A stretch of DNA of 64,000 nucleotides from Arthrobotrys musiformis (GCA_036971715.1 JAVHJL010000010.1:1550001-1614000); one strand, 5' to 3'. Shown: positions 24,401-37,000, counted from the first letter of the stretch. Program-made: numbers and translations. Notes: a model not told the origin generated them from the sequence alone.

Positions 24401-26816
24401 TCAAGGAGAGTGTTGAGGTTTTGCTCAAACGGATGGAGAGCAACTACCTCAGGGAGCTTGCGGAGGAAAAGCCCATTGAGGTCTCCCTGAACCGGGTCTT
24501 CTTAGGAAGTCCCGGAACGGGAAAAACGAGCGTTGCAAAGATCTACGGAAAGATCCTTGCGCAACTGGGGCTTTTGAGCAGCGGCGAAGGTATGAACCCA
24601 TTTCTAAATATATTTTTGAGTATAGCTTAACTAATACTTTGGATACAGTCGTGATGAAAACCCCATCCGACTTCATGGGCCGTGCTCTGGGTGAATCGGA
24701 AGCAAATACCAAGGCCATTCTCAACGCTTCCCGAGGCAAGGTCCTCATCATTGATGAGGCCTACATGTTTAACCCGAAGCTCAATGGTGCAGATGACCCT
24801 TACAAGTCTGCTGTCATCGACACCATTGTGAGCGAGGTTCAAAACGTTCCGGGGGATGACCAATGCGTTTTGCTGCTTGGTTACAAGACCGACCTCGAGA
24901 AGATGTTCAACGCGGTCAACCCGGGCCTCAGCCGTCGGTTCCCACTTGCCGACGGCTTCACCTTCGAAGACTTCACCGATGTCGAGCTTTCTAAGATCTT
25001 GGATCTTAAGCTTCGACTTGCCCAAATCCATGCATCCCCGGAATCCCGCGAAGTTGCGATCCGAAAGATCAACCAACGCCGCCAGAAGGTCAATTTCGGA
25101 AACGCCGGAGAAGTCGAAAATCTCCTGAGTGTGGCCAAAGAAAGGATGCTCAAGCGACACGTCGATGGCGGGGATTCAACCGCCGAGTTGCTTCCAACCG
25201 ACTTCGACCCAGACCATGACCGTGGAACAAATGCTGATTCCGGTCTTGCAGATCTGTTCAAGGAACTCATCGGAGTTCAAGACGTTGTCGAACGCTTCGA
25301 GGAGTACCAGGCGTCATCCATGGTTATGCGGGGACGCGGGATTGACCCCAAAAAGTACATCCCTTTGTTGTTCATCTTCAAAGGGCCTCCTGGCACTGGA
25401 AAAACAACTACGGCCAGAAAGATGGGGCAAATCTTCTATGACATGGGATTCCTGGCCTCGAACGAAGTCGTCGAGTGCTCAGCTTCAGACCTCGTCGCCG
25501 AATACGTCGGACAAACCTCCCAACGGACACTGCGGAAGCTCGAGGAGGGCCTCGGAAAGGTTCTATTCATCGACGAAGCTTACAGACTTCAAGAGAACCA
25601 ATACGGCATTGAAGCTTCGAACGAAATTGTGGACGCAGTCACCAAGCCAAGATTCATGGGCAATCTCGTCGTTATCCTCGCCGGATACGACGAAGGTATG
25701 GATCAGCTCTTGGATACGAACGTTGGCCTGGCTAGTAGATTCTCCGAAGTCATTGAATTTCCGGACGTCAACTACCAAACGGCAGTTGAAATTCTCAAGA
25801 TCGAAGTGAAGAAGGTCGACGTCGAAATCCCAAGCTTGGATGACGAAAACAGTGACGAGTACGCCGAGATCCTTGGATTGATGAAAGAGATCTCCAAGGC
25901 TAAAGGGTGGGGGCACGCCCGTGATGCCCAGAATCTCGCGAAGGGAATGACCACTAAGGCCTTCCGGAGTGTCAAGAAGACTAAGGGTCCAATTGTTATC
26001 ACTCACAAGGTCGCCGTCGGTGTCTTGGTCGATACGCTAAAGCGAAGAAGGGGTAGAACTTATGTTCCCCCTGTTTTCAAACCAAAGACCGCACTCCCAC
26101 CCCCAAAAGTCCAGTACGCGGCACCAGTTGAGGCTCCACAGATCAAGGTGAACATCGAAGTGGAGAAGGCCACAGAGGTTAAGAAAACCGCTGAGGTCGA
26201 AAAGCCAATCCCCGCCGAGGCCGTGGTCAAGATCGTGACCAAGTCCGAGCCGATCGCCGACGAGGCCGTCAAGGAGGAGCCAGCTCCGAAACTGGCTACC
26301 CCAAAGAAGCCCAACCAGAACCGCCCCAAGGCTAGCCCTAAGGGGAAGACCCAGGCCGGCCGGGAGCCAGGGACGACGGCGGAAAACTGGGAAGCCCTCA
26401 ACCAATCTCGCGCCGACGAGGAGGCCCGAGTCGCTCAACAGAAGAAGCGACTATCCGAACTCCGCCAGAGCCTCACGACTGCAAAGCGTGCCCAAGAGGA
26501 CGCAGCTGTCAACTATGCAGATGCCAAGATCAAGGGCATGGGGCGCAGGGCACCCATTTTCAAGACGAGGGTCCAGGAGGCAAAGGCGAAGGACGAGAAG
26601 GCGAGGGAGGCGGTGGCCGAGATCGAGAAGGAGATGGAGGCGCTCAACGAGGAGGGGAAGGTTAGGGAGGCGCGCGAGAAGATCAATCTCGCCAAGTTGG
26701 AGCGAATGGGGCTTTGCCCCAAGAAGTATCACTGGATCCGGGTGAAGGACGGATATCGGTGCTCTGGCGGTGAGCACTCCATTTCCCTTGCGGATTTGGA
26801 GGCTCACTCGCTTTGA
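18415..26816 (+). CDS. UPF1-like SF1 helicase with NFX1 zinc finger and three CbbX-type AAA domains
   Basis: Predicted CDS is join(18415..20167,20222..21700,21758..22100,22179..24589,24649..26816), 2717 residues; all four introns have good donors and keep phase. Helicase motifs: Walker A GPPGTGKT (582-589, its second Gly codon split by intron 1), VEEAAQ (about 857), GDQKQLRP (882), QHRARPEL, STVDQFQGSDRD (1078) and NVLLSRARKA (1111). A Cys/His region with CGKHTCKFFCH (about 1199-1209) is NFX1-type. After a low-complexity linker come three AAA+ modules with Walker A at about 1690 (GNPGTGKTT), 1968 (GSPGTGKTS) and 2241 (GPPGTGKTT). Their Walker B motifs read FIDEAY or IIDEAY, and NPGL..R segments follow in the first two, as in CbbX/CfxQ. 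A charged coiled-coil and GLCPKKYHWIRVKDGYRC end the protein. Relatives include animal ZNFX1 and S. pombe Hrr1, which act in RNA-based silencing or RNA sensing. ATP-driven RNP remodelling is inferred here; the target is unknown. Confidence 0.9.
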
Positions 26817-27560
26817 GCACTGATTCCGTGCTTTCTTCCCTTTCTTCTTCTTTTTCTTTCCCTTTTTTTTCACGTTTAGCATGGGATAACGGAATGTTTG
26901 TTTTTTCGTCTTTTTTACTAGAGAATATTTTTTTTTTGTTTGTTTTGTTTACTAGAGAATTTTTTTTTTTTTTATGTTAAAGCTGCCGGGTGCTGAAGGG
27001 GTCCAACCACGCATTTAGGGCCCTCCTTCAGTGCTTGATATGCTTGGGGGGTGGAGGTGAATAACATTTTTTTTTTCTAATACTCTACTGTGCATCGAAT
27101 CGTAAAAGTGTGATGTCCATTAGCTGTGTTGTAGATGTTGTATATTTTTAGGGCGGTTTCTGGGCGTCGGCCCACATGATGGCATAATTGCAGGCATCTG
27201 ACCCGCATAACCGGTAAGTACGTCGAATCTATGCGCACGTGGGGGTTCTCTTCGCGATATATAAAATATACATAAGGCATCTCGGTCCGTTCGCGTTTGG
27301 CCTCGGGGTTAGATCTTGAAGTTATTCCGATACAAAAACCGGGCCCGTATTAATATTAATATTAATATCATATATAAAGTCGCCCTATCCGAGTTACAGA
27401 GGGTTCTCTTCCGATACGGTGTTCGCAGTCAACTAGTTGCAAGTACAATCGATATATCCTCTATGCTCTAAATTGATAGAGTACATGGCCCTAAATGCTA
27501 ATTCGCATCTAGGTATCGATATATCAATTTATTTCATGATCCAACTTCAATACCTTCAAC
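26817..27560. other. AT-rich spacer with T-runs
   Basis: This holds the 3' UTR of the helicase gene and the promoter of the DUF1772 gene. Several T-homopolymers (26860-27080) and an AT-rich ATTAAT repeat near 27350-27365 are visible. No gene. Confidence 0.55.
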
Positions 27561-28166
27561 ATGCCTAGCCTATATGCCATCCCATACTACTCCAAGTACC
27601 TCGGCCTCGCCACTTCCGGCATTCTCGCGGGTACTCACAACCCCCCTCCAACTGTAAAATGCAAATATTTCAAGATACATTACTAATATACGGATGTATA
27701 CAAAATGACAGGAATGCTCCTGACCCACTCAACTCTCCTAACCCCGCTCCTCCTCGCCAGTCCGGACCACTCCATAATCCTCCGCCAATTCCACCATTAC
27801 CTCGAACACTCAAAAAAACCGATAACTCGCCTATCACTTTCCTCTTCTCTATTCTTTTTCGCGGCTTCTTACCACCGTGTTACGAAATCGTGGCCGTCAA
27901 CGGTTAGATGTTGGATCGCGGGAGCCTTGGCGTTGAGTGTTATTCCGTATAGTTGGGTGGTTATGAGGAGGACCGAGAGGAAGTTGGAGGGGTTTTATGA
28001 AGAGGAGGTTGCAGAGGGGGGTGTGAAGAGTGCCAAGGAAGGGGAGGTGGTGATTAAGGGCGAGGTTAGGGGATTGGTTGACTGGTGGGGGGTTGTGAAC
28101 TTGGGCAGGGTGTTTGGGGCTGGAGCGGCATTCTTGGTTGGAATTGAGGCTCTGAGGAAGTGGTAA
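27561..28166 (+). CDS. DUF1772 (anthrone oxygenase-like) membrane protein
   Basis: Predicted CDS is join(27561..27630,27712..28166), 174 residues. The 81-bp intron has donor GTACTC, branch TACTAAT and acceptor GACAG, phase 1. The protein has four hydrophobic segments: LGLATSGILAGMLLTHSTLL near the N-terminus, LSLSSSLFFFAASYH, WIAGALALSVIPYSWVVM and VFGAGAAFLVGIEAL. The pattern of short helices, a central R-TE-KLEGF segment and a final LVDWWGVVNLGRVFGAGAA is that of DUF1772 proteins. Some members are anthrone oxygenases in polyketide pathways, but no polyketide synthase is nearby, so that activity is not implied. It is convergent with the next gene, 134 bp away. Confidence 0.75.
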
Positions 28167-28300
28167 ACCTTTTCATATCTCCAGTATAGTGTCGTGTAGA
28201 TATTAGGTTTACCAAGTAGTAATATAATATATATTGTATGCATCATAGACGATTAAGTCGGTAAATTCACTGACAATAATAAAATATGTAGACAAAACAC

Positions 28301-29344
28301 CTAGTTAGTCTTCTTTACATCTTCGACCCGAGTAGTAACCCTCGTATACCCCTCCAACCAATGTAACCCCGCCACGAACCCCAATATCTCAAGCATAAAT
28401 ACCACAGCCGTACTCCAATCCTCCCCGTTAGCCGGTGGGCCAGCAAAGAAACTAAAATGCGCCTGTATCCCCGCCGCAAAAAGTACAATCCCCAAATACC
28501 CATACGTGAGATCCCTCTTCTGCACCCTCGCCCCTCTACTCGAAGCGGAAGCAGAAGCAGAATTAACATTCGGCTGACCCCTCTGTTGCTCATACTCCTC
28601 AGGCGGATAAACCGTCCTCGCATGGAATAACACCGCGAACAAAAAGATCCCAAAATCTGACGTGAATGTACCCCAGGGATAATCTAACAATGGAACGCTA
28701 GCGTCACGTTTCCAGATTGGCTTCTTGTATTCTCCGCCTACTAAAGCAGATTCATCACGGGAAATGGCGATGTCCAGCGGGAGATGGGAGAGGGTCGCGA
28801 GAAGTAATGTTGCGAATGACGGGAAGGGGAGGCGATAGAAGAGGGTTATTATTATAGCAAATGCCAGGGCTATTGCGATTTGGCCGGCGGTGCTATGAGT
28901 GTAAGGGTATGATGAATGGTACGGCAGACAGTCTGTAGAGGAGCCTTTTAGGGTGTAGCCGAAGATTGTAGCCGTTGCCAACGATGTGGAGTGGTTATGA
29001 CCAGATTCAAGACCTATGATCTTATTAGACCTCGCCCATATATATAATGCATGCTATATAGCAGTATAACCCTGCGATTCCGAATCATAGTATAACTCAC
29101 CTGCAATATTCAAAGCAAAGAATAGAAAATCAGGTAGGGCGCCGGCGAAGGCCAGTGCCCACAAGGGAGTTGACGGGGCAAACCGAGCGAGCAGGAGGGC
29201 TATATCGTACAATCACGATGATACTTTAGCTTCCATATGATACCCTGGACCTATTGCAGTACAATAAAACCAACCGACACAATACACTCTCACGTTTAGG
29301 TAAAATCGAAAGAACTTACAAGGAGCGAAATGTGCCACCCACAT
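28301..29344 (-). CDS. YdjM/DUF457-like membrane-bound hydrolase family protein
   Basis: Predicted CDS is complement(join(28301..29013,29101..29199,29320..29344)), 278 residues. Exon 1 is only 25 nt (MWVAHFAP plus one base). Its intron (29200-29319) has donor GTAAGT and acceptor ATATAG. The second (29014-29100) has donor GTGAGT and acceptor CATAG. Phase is preserved at both. The joined N-terminus, AHFAP then LLLARFAPSTPLW and GALPDFLFFALNIAG, matches the GHFA..LA..AP..PL..L..A....D start of bacterial YdjM-like proteins. YPYTHS near residue 75 and SHLPLDI near 113 match their conserved His-containing segments. Several membrane helices follow. The family was predicted to be metal-dependent hydrolases, but enzymatic activity is poorly documented. 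A prokaryotic-like fold in a spliced fungal gene suggests an old acquisition; this is inference. Confidence 0.75.
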
Positions 29345-30173
29345 TATCTCGTTAATGGCTTCCTATGAAGCCTACGCGCCGTGTTGGAGATGTTGTATAT
29401 ATTATCGAGAATCGCAGCTACTTTAGATAAAAAAAGAATAACCCACGATCAGCCTCGAGGGGGGCAGAAGAATATAAAGCGTTCCCATTTGCACGAGCCG
29501 CAACCCTACCCCCAGGATCCTGAGAGCGCCGCAAAGTTTTTTACGAAACCGTCCAAAGAAACGTTAACGTGGATACCTTAGCTAGGCCGGCATAGCTTAG
29601 GCATCCAGGTTCCGTGGCGAAAAGCCCATTGACATCAGCGAAGAAATGGCTGGCATGGGGGTGCTAGGTGTCGCATGCCCACATGCCCGCCTTGGGAGCC
29701 TGTGATTGGGCGAAGCGGCGGTCAAGCTTTTTCGAAGCCCGGCTCGCGCGGGCTGGGCATTTCCCTTCTGGCGGAATTTCCGGTCAAGGAGACATGCGTT
29801 CAACAGAATGCGGTTACCTAATGTTCAGATCTTCCTCCGATATCGACTCCATTGAGGATTCTAGTCACGCATTTATCATGCATCACTAGCTTTCCGTTAA
29901 TATGATGTTGGATTGTAACAAGTGAAAATTGTGGCGTCAGCACGGTTGCACATACAATGCTTTTCTCGACGATCCTTTCCTGTCCGACGAATTCCCCAAG
30001 TCGACCTGACACAACACGAAAAATACAACAGCGTGCTTCAGACCACACCATTCCGTCATAAACCACAGCTGCACAGAGAATGTAATATTGATAGGCCTTC
30101 CATTGTTAACACCTCGAGGCCCACTAAAGATAGCGATCATGGTCATACACAGGTTTTAATATGATAATGCTCG
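29345..30173. other. Intergenic region, no supported gene
   Basis: Contains the promoter side of the YdjM-like gene and the 3' side of the protease homologue. There is a GC-rich patch at 29640-29770 with short inverted segments (GCCCGG..CCGGGC type). The short frames here have no recognisable domain. Confidence 0.5.
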
Positions 30174-32498
30174 CTAATATATTGAATCCACTAGCTCAAC
30201 TCGCCATCCCGATATTAATATCCCGCCCATTGTTCGATACAGGTAATTCATGCGCCCTCTCCCTCCAATCGAAAGTAGACAACTCCCCCCTCCCCTCGAG
30301 CGGGGCCTCCTCGCTCCTCCTCCCCCTCCCTTTAATTCCTCAAACCGATGATCTTGAAGTCTTGGGTACTCAGAACCGATTCTATAGTCGATTTCGCCGG
30401 CAGGTAACTCCGCGGGACCCCACTCTACCAAACCACACTCTTCCCGTCTCGCCTTTCTTTTTCGACGGCACAGAAATAACATCCCAAGGTAGAGTATTAC
30501 CAAAGCGATCACTCCGGCTATACAAACGCCGACTAGTACACCAACACTAGGACTTTTATCCTGTTGCGAGAGTGGGCTGGTGGGAACCGGAGACTTCGGA
30601 CCAGGGGTAGACGGGGAAGTTCCTACTATATTTCTTATATCATCCCCGAACGTTCCTCCCAGTTGGACTATCGATCGCGATACGACGTTGTTATTTGGGA
30701 CTGCTATTGCTGTTATATTCTCCCGCGGGTTGAGTACAATGTACGCCGATCTTAATCCATGAACAAAATTTAGTTATACATATCACACTCAGTGCCAAAG
30801 ATGAATGAATGCTCACCTCCAAAAAGGTGCCCCGAGGATGTACGAAAAGGTATATCCCGGCAATCCAAAACGTCCGTCGTTCGGCTGTACCGCCAAAACA
30901 CATCTTTTCCCCACCACCCCAGGGACCTCAATGGGTGTTACTAGATGATTGAATGGGACGTTTATGACCACCTTCTCTTCGAACGTGAATTGTATCGTCC
31001 AGGACGGGTTGAAGTTCATATTACAAGGGACGGTGTACACCGGGAACGACTTTCCGTCAGGACGGAGGTCGTAGGTTGCTACCGGGAATGTGGAGATTAT
31101 GTTATAGATTATCGGTTGTGGTAGCCAGAGGAAGCTAGAAGAAATCCCATTCACTATGATCCCACGAAGGCGATGACTTTTGAGTGACTTGATCAATTGA
31201 AGGAGGGGGGTATACCTCGTATCCACCGTCAAAAGCGCCCATTTTCCCACCTCTCCGATCCCAAAACTCGCGTTTAAACCAGTCGACACCATAATACTAG
31301 GAGTCCCTACCATTCCCGGAAAGTCCCCGCCTTCTAAGACTTTCAACTTCCCTGTGAATTTGCCTTTATCCACCCCACCGAGGATTATCTCCCCGGAATT
31401 CCTGTCGGGGTTTGAAATATCGTAGCAGCTAACATACTGACCCTCAATTTTGCCCTGTTGGAGGAGCGAGTCCAAGTAGCTCGGGTGGTTCGGAGATCGA
31501 TTCGTCGGGTATATCCCTAGACCTAGGGACGGGATAAGATTTTTCCAGGAGGTAGCGACCCCGAAGTTAAGGGAGATAGAAGAGATGTTGGATGTGGTGG
31601 GTGCGATCGTGGATTCGGTCCAGTAGCCTAATGCCTTTGGATAGCATATATCGTCTCTCTTAGTTTTTAAAATAAAGATGGGGATTGCAAGTAAGTCTAC
31701 GTATCCGTACAGTAGAATCCGTCCCAGATTCCAAACGGAATATCTCATCTCGAGATATATTCACCGGCGGATCATCTACCACATACAGAATATACCTCGA
31801 GATCAGTATTTCAGTTTTATAAAGCCTAATGTAAAATCACGGGAAATGGGAGAAGGGAGCACGAACAATACCCACTAGCCTCCGCAACCTCACACTCCAC
31901 ATCTGTCCCACTCGAATTCCCACAAAACTCCGTCTTCGAACCCGGCATCTGCGGCACCCACGTAACCTGCTGGAACGTCACTGCTAGTTTCAGAGGCTGT
32001 CTATCTAAACCCTCTCAACATCCATTAATCCATATACCTTTACTTCAAAGGAAGAAGGACGGGTTTGTGACCCACCTTCACCGAGGAGGAGGTCAGTATA
32101 AACACCCCCATCCACTTTAAGCCCACCATACTTCTACCATATATTGTACAATTCGTCAACGAAAGTATCACCAATTGCAAATGCATCTATATATACGGAG
32201 GGGAAAAACTCACATATCCAACCACCAATCCAACCCAGCCCCCCTTCTCGACCATACTACTACCCATCTCAACCCCCACCCCCCGCTTCGAACGTCCCAT
32301 CGGAATCGATTCTGAAAAGTATTTATGCGATCTCTTCTCAAAAGCAACAATCTCCCGTACACGCCCCGAATATCGAATCCGTCGAATAATACACGATACT
32401 AAAACGAGCGTGCAAACGAAGAGTGCAGCATAGATGATTCCAAGAATCAACGTTTGCAACGCCTGTAGCGGAATATAGAGATGAGGACTTGGCGCCAT
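30174..32498 (-). CDS. Membrane-anchored A1 aspartic-protease homologue, probably inactive
   Basis: Predicted CDS is complement(join(30174..30750,30817..31743,31872..32004,32076..32133,32214..32498)), 659 residues; every junction keeps phase. The intron 31744-31871 has a weak donor (GTATTG) and acceptor (TGAG). The protein starts with a hydrophobic segment (LQTLILGIIYAALFVCTLVL, about 14-35) followed by basic residues, then a pepsin-like fold. KYGGLKVDGGVYTDLLLGE leads to LKLAVTFQQVTWVP (about 119-132), where a catalytic DTGS motif should stand but is absent. The second site reads LLTVDTRYTPL (Asp333), so the usual Gly after Asp-Thr is replaced by Arg. GRFGLPGYTFSYILGAPFWRS is the usual C-lobe end; a second hydrophobic helix (537-561) and basic tail follow. 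It is best read as a membrane pseudoprotease of the fungal A1 family, with no peptidase activity expected. Confidence 0.8.
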
Positions 32499-34084
32499 TT
32501 CGTCGGTTTAGTATAGGATTATACCGTAGGATAAGCAGTTTCAATTCACTACCTCCGGAAGTCGGCGATTCTATTTAGGTGATGCCGCTGAGGGGGTGGG
32601 CACCCACCCCCTTTTAAACCCCTTACCTTTCAGCCCGTGTAACATCTTGTATGATACACAAGAATCAGATAAAGTCCTTTCACAGAAACCCCCGGGCATT
32701 ACAAAATCCTACGGGTTGTACAAGAAATCCCCCAGCTCGGAGGGATAACGTTCGTGCTGCAGCTTTTCGAAGAGGCGCCACGGAAAAAATAGTAAAGTTA
32801 AAGCAAAGAAGCGGTTTCATCCCTCGTGCCACTAGATAGCCACTCCAGTACACAGTTGCACAGCTAGCTGCCTATAAGAGACCGTCACTGCATCTACATA
32901 CACATGCGCCCGACGACGACGTCGACTACCGATAATACAGATTCTAAAATCGAGCCACAAGATCTTGCAAGACAGCTACCACTACATCAAACATATTATC
33001 TTATATCTAGGATACAAAGTCTACTTCATAATAGAAACACGTACATACAGATATATATCAAACCCTCAACGAGTGTACATAGGTACTATACTTAGTTACG
33101 TCGGCATGCGTACGTGGTCTCGGATGTATGATGCATACCTGCACCGGCATAGGTAAGCATATGCCATGCCGTAGCGAAACTCGCGTTACACAGCATATAC
33201 TAACCCGTGGACGCTCATGCAAACTCCAACCTCAGCTTAGGTGCCTACTGATATATCTCTACATAGCATTTCATATTTGCAATCTCCTCTCCATGGGCTT
33301 ACTACGTATACAGGGTACGGAGAGATCAAGCGTACTGTTCACAAATAAAGCCACCTAGCTCATCTAACACGGATATGGTTTCTTTTAAACTGATTGTTAT
33401 ATATATTCTTCGCACTACTTCTGTAGTTAAATTTAAATACACGCTCCCCGTTAATCATCGTCCATAATGCGATCCCCTGTCTCCCCACCTCCGTAAAAAA
33501 AAAAAAGAGTATGTCCTCGGGAGAAAATAGTAATCAAAATTTTTTTCTAAAGGGGCATCAGCAATAACAGCAAAAGGCCATATAGGTCAGGTCATGTCGT
33601 CCATGTACAGAAAAAAGCAGTGGCTCATCATAACCTCCTCGTGGTGTGGTAATTAAAAGGGCGTATAAGGGTTTTGTCAGATGTACACAAGAAAGAAAAA
33701 AGGTGCGAAAAATAAAACGCCGTAAACACTGATAGACCACCAAGGGGGTCCCGCTTGATCGAAAGGTGATGTATAGAAGGTATATATGTTGCCTCTTGGT
33801 GGGTTTCGTTCGGGTTTATATGATGCACTTCGGGGCTTAAGTGCATATAAAAGGCTTGTTTTCGCAAGGCGGGGGAGAATGTGTGATTTGTGAAGAAAAC
33901 CCCGCCAATAAAATCGGATTTGTCGGCCAGTGCCTCGTTTGTGTCGGACGAGGTAGAATACGGAAAATTCGGGAGATGAGAAACTCGAGGAAAGGAATGG
34001 TCCGCTATGACCAACAGCCATTCCATAAGGGCCATGAAAACATTCGTGATGAACCAGCTCCACCCAAAGTCGCATTCAAAGAAA
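32499..34084. other. Intergenic region, no supported gene
   Basis: This lies between the protease homologue and the 3' end of the large RGG protein gene, both on the minus strand. It is AT-rich, with A/T homopolymers near 33497-33550. Overlapping short frames at 33558-34155 are mostly antisense or 3'-UTR shadows. Confidence 0.5.
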
Positions 34085-37000
34085 TCAAGTAACGTGCCGC
34101 CCACGTCCTCGACCGCCCCTCCCGCCACCTCTAATACCGCCTCTCCCGCGTCCACCTCGAGAACCGGGGCCTGAAGCAGGAAGCCCTGTAGCAGGATTCA
34201 CCGGAATTGGTGATTCTGGCTTAACGATCTTCGCGGGAGCGCCACGTGTAGCAGCACTACTACCACGACCGCCTCGTCCTCCTCTAGGTTTGTAGGCTCT
34301 AACCTCTCTCTCAGGGGTTTGAGCGTCATGATAAGAGCCAGGACCAGCCATCCTTGGTGTAGAGTAACCCGTCATACCAATTTGATCATCCGCATCGGGA
34401 TTCTTGACAGTGCGTCGTCGTGTCGAGTATCTCGGACCCGGCCCGTCATCATCATCATCGTCAAATCCGGCATCATTCACCTTTCGTTTGGCGCGGCGAA
34501 TAACAACTTCCGGTTTGAGGAACCCACGTTTGACCTGGTAGTTATCTAGTTTGCCCTTCTCGTCTGCAATCATCGCATATTGAGTCGTTGCGTGTATCAT
34601 GACGGACTGGAGAAGCTCTTGGTCGTCAATTTCAATTGCCATGTCGAGTGCAGCGCCAATTTCGTCAGGGTGTGTGTAATCAGGTCCGCGGTTTCGGGTT
34701 TCGCCATTGGGTAGCTCGTAGAGAGTTGGGTACAATTTTGGAATCCATTCGTCCATAAATGCCTTCTTGGCAGGGTCCGCTATTGCTTCTTGGTACTTCT
34801 TCTCCATCTCAATTTGCTCAGGTGTTTCTGGTTCGTCCTCATCAGCAGACCAATCAGTCGAATGATCGGAATTCTCGCTATCGTCGTCATCAATAGTAAT
34901 ATCGCTGTCTCCTCCATCACCAACCGGAAAGTCGGATGCAATACTAAGATTATCCTCATCCGGGGTATGGATCTTTGCACCTTCCAATTTCGCTCGACGC
35001 ACTTCACGGGCATACGCGAGGTTCTTAAGGTCACTAGTTAATCGAGTGATATTAGCACTGCGGAAGTTAAACAAAATGGATTCACGTAATACATACCCCT
35101 TGGTCTTTTTCTTGCCGCGACGCCCGCCTCTCTTCTTCGGTTTCTCACCGTTCGGGTCTTCGAGGGCGGCGAGGGCGGCAGCAGCTTCAGCTTCGGCTTT
35201 CTCCTTGACCTTCCTCTTCTCGGCTTGCCAGTCCCATGTTTGCTTGAGGATTTCGGCTGGACGGCCTTCAATAAGTGGTACTATCCACTTAACGCCCTTG
35301 AGGTTTCGAGCCGATTCCTCAACAATGGTATTGTTATTCTTCCTCTTGCGCTCAGTGTGTTTGTAGACTTCTTGCTTGGGAGGAACGGCTCCACGGAGTG
35401 TATCAAAGCCAACAGAGTGTGTTGGCGGAACGAATGGAATATCAGGTTCGGCAGCCTCCTGTGTCTTTTCCTTTTGAGGTAAGAGTACCCCTGCATCGAA
35501 TTCAGCCATTGGAGTAGCAACAGCAGTAGAGGTAGCAGCATCCTCGATCGCCATATCAGTAATATCGCCATCGTCTCGAGCATTTTCCACGTGAGAAAGA
35601 GAGGTAGGTCCTTTAACGGTCGCATTCGCGGGGTCGATAGGGAGATCATTCTTAGGTGTCTCAGCCCTAGAGAGAGGCTCGACACTGCCCCCTCTTTCAA
35701 GTTGCTCAAAGCCTTTCTCGAAAGCCGCATCCGAAATCTTAGAATCCCATAATATGGTTTTCTGGGCGTTGGCCTCAGTAGGCTTCGATCTACCCATCTT
35801 CTCAAGCTCTTGTTCTGTGTCGGTCCATCCATCTTCGTCAATCAAGGATTGCATGTTGAAAAGAGGCTGCGAAGTCCTAAGATGATGAACACGGTACCAA
35901 TCGTTCAAACGACGGATAGTATTTTCCGTATCCAACAGTTCGTCGGCCTCATAAAACTTCGGTCTATCGCGACATCTATACCAAGTAACCAGCCCGGGCT
36001 TCCTAGTTGGCGGTGGCGGGGTTGGTAATCTGATCGGTTTCCCGTTAACTATCAATTGTAGCTTAGCCTTCTCGCCATTCGACTCGACTTCACTAGCAGT
36101 CTCGTCGGAAGGAACAGGCTCCTTCTCCTTCTCCTTCTCCTTCTCTTTACCCTTATCCTTGTCGTTATCCTTCTCTTTGTCCTTGTCCTTCTCCTCCTTA
36201 GGTCGAGGTTTTCTTCCTCTACGGACCGGGACCTTTTTCTCGACCGGTAGTTCCGGAGCTACAGACTCGGTACCACTAGTAGCCGAGACGTAGTCCGTCT
36301 GCGTACCGGCCTCGTCGGCCTCGGTCTTTCGAGTACGCCTTCGCTTTGCGGATTGCTCGGCGGCCTTAATCGCACGAGTAGTAGCTTTGCGTGCCCTCTT
36401 TCCGAGTACTAGGGGCTGTTGCTGCTCCTCCTCAGTCGCGGTCTCCTCGGACACGACTGAGGGTGCAGACTTTGTAAACCTACTTCTACGAGGTTTCTTG
36501 GACACAGGTGGATATCTAGAAGTCACACCCGATGCATTAGTATGGACAGCAACGTCTTTCTGGGGTGTGTGTTGATACATGTAGAAAGCTAGGAAGGGAA
36601 ACTTACGGGATGGTAATGTCCTCCATATACTCGTCCTCGTCGTCGTCGGACATTTCCATCTTACTCCTCCTTGCCTTCCTCTGTCGGAGCTTTATAGGCT
36701 CGGCTTCCTTACTGGCCTCTTTCCTTCGTTGTTCTTCAGGCTCCTCAGACCGAACATCAGTCTCGTACATGTCACGGCCCGGTAGGCCATCGATGTCCTC
36801 GATGGCCGCCGTCATGGCGTCATCCACCTCCTTCTCTCTAGTCCGGAGTACTGAAGGATTCGCCTTGTTTCTTTTCCTCGGTTTGTTAATCATCAACATT
36901 TGTTCGGTGTCGACAGGAGTCCCCAGGGGTTGGTCAGGAGGGGGGGCCGTTAACTCCACCACATCTGGTTTAGGTAGAGCTAGGTCGGTAGTTTTGATGC

